Shown here in pieces: positions 51,873-60,463 of a stretch of 64,000 nucleotides of DNA. Under the pieces are notes generated by a model. It had not been told where the DNA came from. It searched no databases and was given only the letters and a program-made list of their open reading frames with translations. The DNA comes from an uncultured Arachnia sp. (GTDB lineage Bacteria; Actinomycetota; Actinomycetes; Propionibacteriales; Propionibacteriaceae): NCBI GenBank assembly GCA_934636715.1, contig CAKUBE010000009.1, positions 11,595 through 75,594 on the forward strand. Reading direction: 5' to 3'. The position numbers and the translations under genes are program-made. Numbering within the stretch: position 1 is the stretch's first letter; the number at the start of each line of letters is the position of its first letter.

Positions 51873-52805
51873 ATGAGCAGCGACGACGAGATCAGCGTCC
51901 CGGAGGGGCAGCCGGAGGCCGCCCCTCTGTTTCCGCTGCTCGACGACGACCCGGTCAAGGTCGGCGACTTCTGGCTCGACGCGCGCGTCACCTCCACGCC
52001 CGCAGGCACCGCGTTCGTCGCGCACGAGGACGGCGGCGACGCCACGCTGCTGATGCTGCTGTCCGCCGGCGCCGCCAACGACCCCGCGGCCCGCTCGCGG
52101 TTCTCCGGCGAGATCAACGCGATGCACATCGACACCGTCGTCGCCCGCGGCGGGCAGGACCAGGACGAGGGCCTGATGCAGGTCCGGTTCCGCGGCGAGG
52201 AGGACGACCCGACGCTGGACGGCCATGCCCCGCTCGCCCCCTGGGTGGCGCTGGCGTTCGACGGCTCCGCCGCCGCGGCGCGCGAGGCCGAGCGGGTGCT
52301 GCAGGCGATCGACCTGTCGACCGCGGTGCCGCTGGGTCCGCCGTCAGGCCCCGACTACCGGCTGCACTGGATCGACGACACGGCCCACGGCCCCACGCGC
52401 GTCTGGCCGCTGGCCTGGCCGGGCCGCACGGACCGCGCGAGCTGGATCACCATCCTGGTGTCCTTCCTGCTGATGGCGCTGGTCGCCGCGCTCGCCCTGC
52501 TGCTGGCCATCCTGGTGTTCCAGAACCAGCCGTTGGTCGACGCACCCCAGCCCATCCCGTCGGCGGGCGGCGGCTCGGGCTCCGGTTCGCCGCAGCCGGG
52601 CCAGTCCGGGTCGGGATCGGGCGAGCCCACCCCCGGCGAGTCGGGCAGCGGAGGAGGATCCGCGTCGCCCACCGACTCCGGCGACGGTCCGGGCGGCAGC
52701 CCCGGCGGCGACAATGGCGGCCCGTACTCCCACTCGCCGTCGATGAACGTGCCCAGCGGCACCCAGTCGGGTCCGAGCGACCCGTCGCCCAACCCCAAGC
52801 TGTAG
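51873..52805 (+). CDS. Membrane protein with a kinase-like but catalytically empty N-lobe
   Basis: The 310-residue product resembles an actinobacterial Ser/Thr kinase in outline only. VGDFWLDARVTSTPAGTAFVAH followed by LLMLLSAGAANDPAARSRFSGEINAM parallels the Gly-loop, beta3 and alphaC of such kinases. The Gly-loop is degraded, the beta3 Lys is missing, and there are no HRD or DFG motifs and no C-lobe. One membrane helix follows (about 195-220), then a Gly/Ser/Pro-rich external tail of about 85 residues. The start could be ATG 51873 or 51864. Divergent from moxR. Pseudokinase reading is my inference. Confidence 0.65.
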   Translation: MSSDDEISVPEGQPEAAPLFPLLDDDPVKVGDFWLDARVTSTPAGTAFVAHEDGGDATLLMLLSAGAANDPAARSRFSGEINAMHIDTVVARGGQDQDEGLMQVRFRGEEDDPTLDGHAPLAPWVALAFDGSAAAAREAERVLQAIDLSTAVPLGPPSGPDYRLHWIDDTAHGPTRVWPLAWPGRTDRASWITILVSFLLMALVAALALLLAILVFQNQPLVDAPQPIPSAGGGSGSGSPQPGQSGSGSGEPTPGESGSGGGSASPTDSGDGPGGSPGGDNGGPYSHSPSMNVPSGTQSGPSDPSPNPKL

Positions 52806-52835
52806 TCCTCACCACCTATCTGTCAGGAGAGTCCG

Positions 52836-53369
52836 ATGGCCGCATCCGCATTCACGATCGGTTTCGACGGCGCGCTGGAGCGCATCGGCGACCGCACGAT
52901 CATCCGTCTCCCCGACGACGCGAGCGCCGAGCTGCCGTCGCGCGGCCAGGTGGCGGCCGTCGGCACCATCGACGGCCGGCCGTTCGAGACCGTGGTCGAG
53001 CCCGACGGCCGGCGCGGGCACTGGCTGGCGATCGACGCGGACCTGGCCGCCGCGCTGGGCGACGGCGCGATCGCGGTGGAGCTGACGCCCACCAAGGAGT
53101 GGCCGGAGCCGTCGGTTCCCGACGACCTCCAGGCGGCGCTCGACGACGCCACGGACCTCGCCGAGACCTGGGACGACATAACGCCCATGGCGCGCTGGGA
53201 GTGGGTTCGCTGGGTCGGCGCGACGAAGAACCCCCAGACGCGCGAGCGCCGCGTCGAGGTGAGCATCGACAAGCTCCGCAACGGCAAGCGCCGCCCCTGC
53301 TGTTTCGACCTGTCCTCCTGCACGGACCCCGAGTTGGCCAAGAGCGGAAAGCTGATCGACGCCGGTTGA
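52836..53369 (+). CDS. DUF1905/YdeI-type protein
   Basis: The 177-residue product has a DUF1905-like beta barrel (about 7-90, VGTIDGRPFETVVEPDGRRGHW, then VAVELTPTKEWPEPSVPDDL) and a short YdeI/OmpD-associated helical tail (about 95-160) with MARWEWVRWVGATKNPQTRERRV. Function is poorly known; some relatives are called bacteriocin-protection proteins. CAGGAGAGTCCG precedes the ATG. The stop codon lies in a REP-like repeat (GACGCCGGTTGAGCC). Confidence 0.85.
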   Translation: MAASAFTIGFDGALERIGDRTIIRLPDDASAELPSRGQVAAVGTIDGRPFETVVEPDGRRGHWLAIDADLAAALGDGAIAVELTPTKEWPEPSVPDDLQAALDDATDLAETWDDITPMARWEWVRWVGATKNPQTRERRVEVSIDKLRNGKRRPCCFDLSSCTDPELAKSGKLIDAG

Positions 53370-53438
53370 GCCGAGGCCCGCACGACCGCTGGTTGAGCCG
53401 GACCCCCGCGCGAAGCGCCGGGTCCGCGTCGAAACCAA
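53361..53438 (+). repeat. REP-like repeat, one and a half copies
   Basis: A partial head GCCGGTTGAGCCG, then a full copy GCTGGTTGAGCCGG through CGAAGCGCCGGGTCC to GTCGAAACCAA. The first TGA ends the DUF1905 gene. Confidence 0.85.
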
Positions 53439-53466
53439 GAGACCCGACCCGGATAGGATTCCGCGT

Positions 53467-54441
53467 ATGGCCCTGTCCGCACTTCCGACCCTTTCCGAGA
53501 TCGAGGCCGCGGCGAGCGTCGTCTATCAGGAGTTCCCACCCACGCCGCAGTACCGGTGGGCGTTGCTGAGCGAACGGCTGGGCACGGACTGCTGGGTCAA
53601 GCACGAGAATCACACCCCCGTCGGCGCATTCAAGATCCGCGGCGGCCTCACCTACTTCGATCGGCTCGCTCAGCGCGGGGAGCTGCCCGTCGGGGCGATC
53701 AGCGCCACGCGGGGAAACCATGGGCAGTCGATCGCCTGGGCCGCCCGCAAGCACGGCGTCCGCTGCACAATCGTCGTGCCGCACGGCAACTCGGTGGAGA
53801 AGAACGCGGCGATGCGCGCGCTGGGCGCGGACCTGATCGAGCATGGCGACGACTTCCAGGAGGCGCGTGAGCACGCCGGCGCCCTGGCCGCCGAGCGCGG
53901 CGCTCACATGGTGCCGAGCTTCCACGCCGACCTCCTCAGCGGCGTCGCCACCTACTGGTGGGAGTTCTTCCGCGCGGTCCCGCAGCTCGACGTCGTCTAT
54001 GTGCCGATCGGCTTGGGGTCGGGCGCGTGCTCCGCGATCGCCGCGAAGCTGGCGCTCGGCGTGGAGTTGCGCATCGTCGGCGTGGTCAGCAGCCACGCCA
54101 CGACGTACGCGGACTCCCTCGCGGTCGGCCGCGTGGTCGCCGCGCCGGTGACCACGGAACTCGCCGATGGCATGGCCGTGCGCGTCGCCGACCAGGCGGC
54201 CCTCGACATCCTGATGCCGCACCTCGACCACGTGGTGCAGGTCACCGACGCCGAGGTCGCCGACGCCATGCGGATCCTGTTCGCCGACACCCACAACGTG
54301 GCCGAGGGAGCCGGCGCCGGCGCGTTCGCCGCGGCGCTCAAGGAGCGCACCTCCCTGGGTGGCCAGACGGTCGGCGTGACGATGACCGGAGGCAACGTCG
54401 ACGCCGACGTCTTCGCCCGCGTCCTCAGAAGTCGGCGATGA
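53467..54441 (+). CDS. Threonine/serine dehydratase-like PLP enzyme
   Basis: The 324-residue fold-type II enzyme has the PLP-lysine motif in ENHTPVGAFKIRGG (Lys near 57), the SATRGNHGQS substrate loop (near 79-88) and a phosphate-binding GLGSGACSA loop (near 180). It lacks the regulatory domain of biosynthetic IlvA, so it resembles catabolic or hydroxyamino-acid dehydratases. Exact substrate unknown. The 3' end overlaps the convergent VOC gene by 17 bp. Confidence 0.88.
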   Translation: MALSALPTLSEIEAAASVVYQEFPPTPQYRWALLSERLGTDCWVKHENHTPVGAFKIRGGLTYFDRLAQRGELPVGAISATRGNHGQSIAWAARKHGVRCTIVVPHGNSVEKNAAMRALGADLIEHGDDFQEAREHAGALAAERGAHMVPSFHADLLSGVATYWWEFFRAVPQLDVVYVPIGLGSGACSAIAAKLALGVELRIVGVVSSHATTYADSLAVGRVVAAPVTTELADGMAVRVADQAALDILMPHLDHVVQVTDAEVADAMRILFADTHNVAEGAGAGAFAAALKERTSLGGQTVGVTMTGGNVDADVFARVLRSRR

Positions 54442-55351
54442 CGAGCTTCTTCATCTCCAGCATGCGCTCAAAGGCGTTCGGGCGCGCCATCAGCTCGGCC
54501 ATGTTCACCGGCACGATCTGCCAGCTGACGCTGTAGCGGTCCTTCAGCCACCCGCACTGCTCCGCCTCGGGGACCACCGACAGCGCGGCCCACAGCCGGT
54601 CGATCTCGTCCTGGTCCTCGCACTGGACCTCCAGCGAGACGCCCTCGGAGAAGGCGAAGGCGTGGTCGGCGCCGAAGTCGGTGGCCATGAACCACTGGTC
54701 GCCGACGCGGAACTCGCCGTAGGCCAAGGCCTCGGCGCTCGCCGGACCCGTCGGCGCGCCGTACGGGAACCGGTTTCCGACGGCGGCGCCGCCGGGCAGG
54801 GACGAGAACAGCGAGACGTAGAAGTCCGCGGCCTCGGCGGCCTTGTCCTGGGCCGGGCCGCCGAACATCAGAGCGGGGACCACGAACGGCCGCGGGTCAC
54901 CCCACGGGTTGGTGAGCATGAGCTGCCAGTTGACGCCGTAGCGGTCCTCGACCCAGCCGTAGCGCTTTCCGAACGGGTACTCGCCCAGCTCCATGCGCAC
55001 CGTCCCGCCGTCGGCGAGGGCGGCCCAGGTGGCGTCGAGGCCGACCCGGGCGGCGGCCTCGCCCTCCGGGGTCGCTCCACCGAACTGCAGCGGGTCGAAG
55101 TTGAGCATGAACGAGATGGCGGGCGTGGGGTGGAACTCGTCGCCGGCGTTGATGAGCGTGAGCTTGGTGCCCGCGACTCTGACGGTGACGGTCAGCGGCA
55201 GCCCGGCGAACTCGCGCTGGAAGTCGAGCAGCCCCTGGTCGGGGTAGCGAGACTCGACCTCGAATGTGGTGTCCGGGAGGGCGTCGGCGTAGAACGCGCC
55301 CATCTCCTCCGCGTTCCTGTTGCTCCAGATATTCGGAACGATCCTCTGCAT
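54425..55351 (-). CDS. Two-domain VOC (PhnB/glyoxalase-like) protein
   Basis: The 308-residue product has two related PhnB-like VOC halves (about 1-150 and 155-308). Each carries WSNRNAEEMGAFYADALP- or AADFYVSLFSS-type starts and YGWVEDRYGVNWQLML / CGWLKDRYSVSWQIVP ends. The first half has a metal-ligand-like Glu in the ELGEYPFGKRYGW strand. Substrate not known. ATG 55351 has AAGGAGATCACC upstream. It looks like an internal gene duplication. Confidence 0.85.
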   Translation of the reverse strand: MQRIVPNIWSNRNAEEMGAFYADALPDTTFEVESRYPDQGLLDFQREFAGLPLTVTVRVAGTKLTLINAGDEFHPTPAISFMLNFDPLQFGGATPEGEAAARVGLDATWAALADGGTVRMELGEYPFGKRYGWVEDRYGVNWQLMLTNPWGDPRPFVVPALMFGGPAQDKAAEAADFYVSLFSSLPGGAAVGNRFPYGAPTGPASAEALAYGEFRVGDQWFMATDFGADHAFAFSEGVSLEVQCEDQDEIDRLWAALSVVPEAEQCGWLKDRYSVSWQIVPVNMAELMARPNAFERMLEMKKLVIADF

Positions 55352-55415
55352 GGTGATCTCCTTCCACCGGCCAGTATTCGCCTCCGGCCGGGTCACCACA
55401 AGGCCCCATCCGCGC

Positions 55416-55892
55416 TCAGACCTGCCGGGGCACCTTGCCCGTCATCTTCATCACGCGGCACATCATCTTGTGGCCGCCGTCGGCGACGGGGTCGAACATC
55501 AGCGGGCACCCGCCGTCGATCACGGTGACGCCGTGCTCGCGGCCGTAGTCGGCTGCCTCCGCCGAGACGCTGCCCGCGCCGAACGAGCGGTGCATCCAGA
55601 CCTGGCCGATGCCGAGCGACGCGGCCTCCACCATCGTCTGGCGCGCCCGCTCCGGGCGGGTGCCGATGACGACGGCCTCCACCCCGCCGGGGATGGATGT
55701 CAGATCCGGGAACGCAGGATCCCCCGCGATCTCGGTGGCGTGGGGATTGACCGGGAAGACCTCATAGCCGCGTTGCTTGAGCCGGTCGTAAACGGTGTTG
55801 CTGCCGTGTCCCTCGGGGTGCCGGGAGACACCTGTTACTGCGATGCGTCGGCACGCCAGGAAGTCCTTGGCGGCCGACTCGATACTGGTCAT
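55416..55892 (-). CDS. CoA-binding domain protein (YccU-like)
   Basis: The 158-residue Rossmann-type CoA-binding domain has AVTGVSRHPEGHGSNTVYDRL (Gly-rich loop), GYEVFPVNPHATEIAG and VIGTRPERARQTMVEA. These stand-alone domains are widespread and bind CoA; no role is defined. ATG with AGGAGGGTCGAC upstream. Confidence 0.9.
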   Translation of the reverse strand: MTSIESAAKDFLACRRIAVTGVSRHPEGHGSNTVYDRLKQRGYEVFPVNPHATEIAGDPAFPDLTSIPGGVEAVVIGTRPERARQTMVEAASLGIGQVWMHRSFGAGSVSAEAADYGREHGVTVIDGGCPLMFDPVADGGHKMMCRVMKMTGKVPRQV

Positions 55893-56005
55893 GTCGACCC
55901 TCCTTCCCCTCCAATGTAGACCCCGGCTCGCGCGCGTTTCCGCCGGCCCCGGTCTGTCTCAGCACGGCTCGAGGAGGCGCCGCAGGCGTCTATGACAGCG
56001 GGCGG

Positions 56006-56392
56006 CTAGGGAAGCTGCGCGACGAGCCGCGCCGGGGCCGTGTTCCGGTAGGACTCCTCGAGGAGCTCTGCGATCTCAGTCCAGTCCGTGTCGTCGGTGA
56101 GGCGCAGCCCGAGCCAGCCGAACGGGCCGATGTAGCCCGGGATGTAGACGTCGTCGCGGCCCAGCAGGGACAGCCGCTCGTCCTCGGGCAGCAGCACGCT
56201 GACCGCTTGCGGCACGCGGTGCCACGCACCGTCGTCCTTGTAGGACATGCCGTACCAGGCGAAGACCTTCTTCGTGTAGAAGGTGGCGTGCCCGACCGAC
56301 ACCTTCTCGCTCGCCCCGGGGAACGCGAGCGCCAGTTCCCTGACGCGGGCGAGGATCGGGTCAGCGGGGTCATATGCCAGTTCATGCGCCAT
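56006..56392 (-). CDS. MmcQ/YjbR family protein
   Basis: The 128-residue product has the YjbR pattern LALAFPGASEKVSVGHATFYTKKVFAWYG and DTDWTEIAELLEESYRNTAPARLVAQL. The fold is cyclodextrin-binding- or CyaY-like and probably binds DNA or small ligands; function unknown. I use ATG 56392, matching the family start MAHELAYDPADP. Confidence 0.86.
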   Translation of the reverse strand: MAHELAYDPADPILARVRELALAFPGASEKVSVGHATFYTKKVFAWYGMSYKDDGAWHRVPQAVSVLLPEDERLSLLGRDDVYIPGYIGPFGWLGLRLTDDTDWTEIAELLEESYRNTAPARLVAQLP

Positions 56393-56453
56393 GCCACAGC
56401 TTCCCACTCCCGACGGCGCTTGCGCACCCTCCGCGTTGAGCATGATCCGCCGC

Positions 56454-57065
56454 TCAGCCGACGGGCTGGCGCAGGATCGTGCGCAGTTTCTCTGGGGCGG
56501 TGCGACGGGGGTCGCTGAGGTAGATCTCGTGGTGTCGGCCCGTCATGTGCAGGCCGTTGGCGGGGATGAACTCGTCGTGCATGCGGGCGAGGACGGGGCC
56601 TTCGTCGTCGAACGAGCCGACGTGCAGCGTCTGCACGCACCGCCCTTCGGACAAGGTCTCCAGCCGGATCTGCCCGAGCCACGACGGCGCGTCCTTCGCC
56701 CCCGCCTGGGCGACGGCATCGTCGACCTCCTCCTGCCCGAGCCAGTGAGGCGTCAGGATCATCATGGTCCACCGCCACTGCGACTTGTTGCGGGACAGGA
56801 AGGAGGCCATGTCGTCGGCCCACCACAGGCCCTCCAGCGGGCCGACGACATAGTCGCGGCCGAGCCCGCGCGCGCTCGCAAACTTCAGCTTGTACGCCAC
56901 GGGGTACAACGCGGCGAGCGCGTGGGCGTAGTCAGAGGACGTGTTCGGGTCGCCATGTCCGTCGATCATCAGGTACTGCAGTTCCGGCAGATCGACGATG
57001 CGGAACTCGCCTTGCCGCGCACGGTACCCGTCGATGGTCGTCTTGAAGTCGATCTTGTCAGCCAT
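56454..57065 (-). CDS. GyrI-like small-molecule-binding domain protein
   Basis: The 203-residue product starts MADKIDFKTTIDGYRARQGEFRIVDLPELQYLMIDGHGDPN, with GLWWADDMASFL and a C-terminal GLHMTGRHHEIYLSDPRRTAPEKLRTILRQPV. This is the layout of stand-alone GyrI-like (AraC-ligand) domains such as the Lin2189 type. It probably binds or hydrolyses hydrophobic small molecules (family inference). The neighbouring gene on the same strand is the YjbR gene, 61 bp away. Confidence 0.83.
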   Translation of the reverse strand: MADKIDFKTTIDGYRARQGEFRIVDLPELQYLMIDGHGDPNTSSDYAHALAALYPVAYKLKFASARGLGRDYVVGPLEGLWWADDMASFLSRNKSQWRWTMMILTPHWLGQEEVDDAVAQAGAKDAPSWLGQIRLETLSEGRCVQTLHVGSFDDEGPVLARMHDEFIPANGLHMTGRHHEIYLSDPRRTAPEKLRTILRQPVG

Positions 57066-57130
57066 GGCGTCCCGGCTCGACGGCGAGCCGCTCCTCATAT
57101 CCGATCCTAGACCGCCTCTACCCTTGAGGA

Positions 57131-57871
57131 ATGCTGAGTGAGATCTTCGCCGGAGCCGGGCTGCTGCTCGGCGGGTTCGGGATGTGGAGACGGCGCCGTC
57201 GGACGATGGCGCTTGGGCTCGTGCCTGCGGCCATCGCGTTCGCAATCCTCGCCGCCGCGCTGACGGCGTGGGGTGTGAGCCTCCCCCGCGTGGTCGACTG
57301 GTCGACGCACTTCGCCGACGGCTGGGCCGGCTGGGTTCAGACCCTGGTGCGGCTCACGCTGGGGATCGTGCTGTTCGGCGCCGCCGCGGCGCTCGCCGTC
57401 GTCACGTTCACGGCGCTCACGCTGATCATCGGCGAGCCGTTCTACGAGCGCATCCACCGCGAGACCGAGGAGATCCTCGGGCCTCCCCTGCCGAACGGCT
57501 CGGTCAGTCTGTGGCGGGCGGTGGTCAGCGGCGTCGGGTTCGTCGTGCGCGGCGTCGGCGTCGCCCTGATCGTGGCGGTGCTGGGCTTCCTCCCGGTCGT
57601 CGGCGGCGGGCTGGCGGCGGTGGTCGGCGTCGTGCTCACCGGCCGCCTGCTCGCGCGAGAGCTCATGGCCCGCGCGTTCGACGCCCGGGGATTCGACGAC
57701 GCCCGCCGCGCGCAGATCATCGCGGCCGGGCGTTGGCGGGTGCTCGGCTTCGGGATCGCGACCCAGTTGTGCTTCCTGATCCCGCTGGGCGCCGTCGTCA
57801 CGATGCCCGCCGCCGTCGCCGGGGCGACCATGCTCTCCCGCGAGCTGATCGACCGCCGACCCGCTCCTTGA
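57131..57871 (+). CDS. EI24/CysZ-like membrane protein
   Basis: The 246-residue product has four to five predicted membrane helices (about 27-48, 70-97, 135-160 and 205-232). It has the EI24-domain landmarks GEPFYERIHRE near 100 and a C-terminal RELIDRR. EI24/CysZ proteins include sulfate permeases, but most actinobacterial members are uncharacterised. The stop codon is in the REP-like sequence CGCTCCTTGAGCC. Confidence 0.83.
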   Translation: MLSEIFAGAGLLLGGFGMWRRRRRTMALGLVPAAIAFAILAAALTAWGVSLPRVVDWSTHFADGWAGWVQTLVRLTLGIVLFGAAAALAVVTFTALTLIIGEPFYERIHRETEEILGPPLPNGSVSLWRAVVSGVGFVVRGVGVALIVAVLGFLPVVGGGLAAVVGVVLTGRLLARELMARAFDARGFDDARRAQIIAAGRWRVLGFGIATQLCFLIPLGAVVTMPAAVAGATMLSRELIDRRPAP

Positions 57872-57960
57872 GCCGGGCCGCCCGACGGAAGCCAGGACGC
57901 CCGCAACCGCCGCTCCTTGAGCCGGGCCGCCCGACGAAGTCGCGGCGCCCGTGTCGAAAG
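57862..57960 (+). repeat. REP-like repeat pair, CTCCTTGAGCC subtype
   Basis: Two heads CGCTCCTTGAGCCGGGCC 50 bp apart, the second ending in GTGTCGAAAGGCCGC. The first TGA is the stop codon of the EI24 gene. The same subtype heads the tandem array at 41054. Confidence 0.8.
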
Positions 57961-58018
57961 GCCGCAACCTTCCCCACAGACTTGGGCCCGGGCCATAACA
58001 GCGAAACAATGGGCGACC

Positions 58019-59011
58019 ATGCGGACCCTCGTTGAGCGAATGGAACGGCATCAAGTGCCGCTCTACCTCATCTCGTTGGCGGTCGGCGCCGGGGTCGGGC
58101 TGGCGTTTCCCGCCGTCGCGCACCCCGCCGAGGCGGCGATCAACCCCGTCCTGGGCCTGCTGCTCTACGCGACGTTCCTGGGCGTACCGTTCGCGCGGAT
58201 CGGGCAGGCGGTCCGCGATTGGCGCTTCCTTCTGACCGTCCTGACGGTGAACTTCGTGGTCGTGCCCGTGGTGGTCTTCCTGCTGTCGAGGGTCGTCGCC
58301 GGGGATCAGGTGCTCCTCGTCGGCGTTCTGTTCGTGCTGCTAACGCCCTGCGTGGACTACGTGATCGTGTTCACCGGGATCGCCGGCGGAGCGAAGGACA
58401 GATTGCTCGCCGCGGCGCCATTGTTGATGCTGTGCCAGATGGCGCTTCTCCCCTTGTACTTGTGGCTCTTCGTCGGCGCGGAGTTCGTGGCCGCCGTCGA
58501 CCTCGCACCGTTCGTAGAGGCGTTCCTGCTGCTCATCGCGCTGCCGCTCGCCGGTGCGGGCCTCACGCAGCTGGCCGCGGCGCGGACCCACTGGGGTTCC
58601 CGCGTACAGGACGCCGTGCTGGCCGCGATGGTGCCGGTGATGATGCTCACTCTGGCGGTGGTGGTCGCCTCGCAGATCGCGGGCGTAGGCGGGCGGCTCG
58701 GCTCGCTCCTGTCGGCGGTGCCGGTCTACGTCGCGTTCGCCGCCCTGATGGTGCCGGTCGGCATGGCGGCGAGCAGGATCGCACGCCTCGACGCGCCCGG
58801 CCGTCGAGCGATCGTGTTCAGCGGCGCCACCCGCAACTCCCTCGTGGTTCTCCCCCTGGTGCTCGCCCTGCCGGATCGCTTCGCACTCGCGCCGCTCGTC
58901 GTCGTCGCCCAGACGCTCGTCGAGCTGGTGGTCATGGTCGTCTTCGTCCGGTTGATCCCCCGCCTGATCCCGGCAGACCACAGGGCGAAGTCTGATAATC
59001 AGATATACTGA
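58019..59011 (+). CDS. Bile acid:sodium symporter/ACR3-type transporter
   Basis: The 330-residue product has ten predicted membrane helices across its length. It shows SBF/ACR3-like features: a conserved helix with TPCVDYVIVFTGIAGG (Cys near 103, in the position important for arsenite in ACR3), and FSGATRNSLVVLPLVLALP near 270. The family exports arsenite or imports organic anions. An arsC-like gene lies 1.9 kb away, but there is no ArsR, so the link is weak. The start is ATG 58019. Confidence 0.8.
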   Translation: MRTLVERMERHQVPLYLISLAVGAGVGLAFPAVAHPAEAAINPVLGLLLYATFLGVPFARIGQAVRDWRFLLTVLTVNFVVVPVVVFLLSRVVAGDQVLLVGVLFVLLTPCVDYVIVFTGIAGGAKDRLLAAAPLLMLCQMALLPLYLWLFVGAEFVAAVDLAPFVEAFLLLIALPLAGAGLTQLAAARTHWGSRVQDAVLAAMVPVMMLTLAVVVASQIAGVGGRLGSLLSAVPVYVAFAALMVPVGMAASRIARLDAPGRRAIVFSGATRNSLVVLPLVLALPDRFALAPLVVVAQTLVELVVMVVFVRLIPRLIPADHRAKSDNQIY

Positions 59012-59015
59012 CTCC
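58991..59015 (+). promoter_or_regulatory. Phd/VapC promoter and operator, leaderless
   Basis: Dyad TCTGAT-A-ATCAGA (58991-59003) abuts the -10 TATACT (59004-59009). The antitoxin ATG lies 6 bp after the -10, so transcription should begin at or next to the start codon. The dyad is a natural site for autorepression by the antitoxin. Confidence 0.65.
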
Positions 59016-59273
59016 ATGAGAACCATCAGCGCTACTGAGGCGTCGCGGCACTTCTCCGATCTCTTGGACGCCATCGAGGCCGGCGAAACCGTGCGGGTGA
59101 CGCGTGGGAACCACCCGATCGCCGACATCTCGCCTGTCCGCCTCCGCACCGGCCGGGATCTCCGTGTGGCGCTCGAAGGATCCGTCCATCTGGACGACGC
59201 CTTCGCCGCCGACATCGCGAGCGCCCTCGACCTCCTCACCGTCGAACGGGAGGATCCGTGGGGCGACGCCTGA
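59016..59273 (+). CDS. Phd/YefM-type antitoxin
   Basis: The 85-residue product has the Phd/YefM N-terminus MRTISATEASRHFSDLLDAIEAGETVRVTRGNHPIADISPV, a DNA-binding fold. The acidic C-terminal part (LDLLTVEREDPWGDA) would cover the toxin. Overlaps the PIN toxin gene by 16 bp. It should repress its own promoter through the adjacent dyad. Confidence 0.9.
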   Translation: MRTISATEASRHFSDLLDAIEAGETVRVTRGNHPIADISPVRLRTGRDLRVALEGSVHLDDAFAADIASALDLLTVEREDPWGDA

Positions 59274-59656
59274 TCCTCGATACGAACGTCCTCATCGACT
59301 ACGAGCGCGGCACTCTAGACCGCACCGTCTTTGACGGCGACGACCTCGCCATTGCCGCTGTCACAGTCGCCGAGTACCGGGTCGGCATCGAGCTGGCCGA
59401 CACCCCAGCGCGCGCTGCGGCTCGCGCCAGTTCGCTTGCCCTCATCACCGAGTTCGTAGAGGTACTGGGCTACTCCGAGACCACCGCGATCCACCATGCG
59501 AGGCTGCTGGCTCAGGTCCGGCGGCTAGGGCGCCCACGCAGCGCTCACGACCTGATCATCGCCGCACACGCGGCCCAGACCGGACGCGTGTTGGTCAGCC
59601 GGGACTCGAAGGCCCGATTCGGCGACCTGGTCGGCCTTACAACTTTGGAGCCGTGA
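59258..59656 (+). CDS. vapC: VapC-type PIN-domain ribonuclease toxin
   Basis: The 132-residue PIN domain has the acidic set LILDTNVLIDYERG (Asp), VTVAEYRVGIE (Glu), SAHDLIIAAHAAQTGRVLVSRD (Asp) and a final Asp in ARFGDLVGL. VapC toxins cut tRNA or rRNA when the antitoxin is lost. GTG 59258 has GGGAGG upstream. Confidence 0.93.
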   Translation: MGRRLILDTNVLIDYERGTLDRTVFDGDDLAIAAVTVAEYRVGIELADTPARAAARASSLALITEFVEVLGYSETTAIHHARLLAQVRRLGRPRSAHDLIIAAHAAQTGRVLVSRDSKARFGDLVGLTTLEP

Positions 59657-59688
59657 TTTCCGAGGACGGTCCCTGGCAGGATGGCGCC

Positions 59689-60357
59689 ATGATCGGACGC
59701 CATGGCGGGACCCCGGAACGGCCCGCGCTGTTCTTCTCGGACGCAGAGGAGTTCCGCGCCTGGTTGGAGGCAAACCATGCCACGGCTACGGAGCTCTGGA
59801 TGGGGCTGTACAAGAAGCACGTGCCCAACCGGGGTCTGACGTGGGACGACGCGGTGCCGGAGGCGCTGCGCTTCGGCTGGATCGACTCGGTCGCGCAGCG
59901 CATCGACGAGGACGCCACCCGCCAGCGCTGGACGCCGCGGAAGAAAGGCTCGAACTGGAGCAAGGTCAACGTCGCGCACGTGGAGCGGCTCACCGCCGAG
60001 GGACAGATGACGCCCGCGGGCCTGGCGGCGTTCGAGGCCCGGGATCCGGCGAAGACCGGGATCTACAGCTTCGAGCGCGACGACCACGCCTTCACTCCGG
60101 AGCACGCGGCGCTGCTTGCCGCCAATCCCGATGCCCAGCGCTGGTGGGACGCGGCGACGATGACCTACCGTCGGATCGCGATGAACTGGGTGGCGACGGC
60201 GAAGCAGCAGGCGACGCGGGATCGTCGGATGGCTCAGCTGATCGAGGACTCAGCCGCCGGCCGCCTCATCCCCAGCCAGCGCTACGGCGAGGAGCCCACC
60301 TGGGTGGCGCGCAACCGCGCCGCCCTCGGCCTCGGGCCGACCCCGACCGCTGGTTGA
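59689..60357 (+). CDS. YdeI/OmpD-associated family protein
   Basis: The 222-residue product starts near PALFFSDAEEFRAWLEANHATATELWMGLYKK, with EALRFGWIDSVAQRIDEDATRQRWTPRKKGSNWSKVN and VARLT-like helices. This is the YdeI/OmdA family of unknown role, sometimes linked to antimicrobial-peptide resistance. ATG 59689 has GGCAGG upstream. The stop is inside a REP-like repeat (GCTGGTTGAGTCG). Confidence 0.87.
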   Translation: MIGRHGGTPERPALFFSDAEEFRAWLEANHATATELWMGLYKKHVPNRGLTWDDAVPEALRFGWIDSVAQRIDEDATRQRWTPRKKGSNWSKVNVAHVERLTAEGQMTPAGLAAFEARDPAKTGIYSFERDDHAFTPEHAALLAANPDAQRWWDAATMTYRRIAMNWVATAKQQATRDRRMAQLIEDSAAGRLIPSQRYGEEPTWVARNRAALGLGPTPTAG

Positions 60358-60458
60358 GTCGAAAATACCGCTGGTTGAACTCGGCACCCCGTGAAGCCTG
60401 GCTGACGCTGGTTGAGCCGGGCCCCCGCGCGAAGCGCCGGGCCCGTGTCGAAACCAAT
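60349..60458 (+). repeat. REP-like repeat cluster (three heads)
   Basis: GCTGGTTGAGTCG, CGCTGGTTGAACTCG and GCTGGTTGAGCCGG follow one another, the last continuing as a full copy to GTGTCGAAACCAAT. It separates the YdeI gene from the convergent DUF1801 gene and supplies the former's stop. Confidence 0.85.
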
Positions 60459-60463
60459 ATGCC

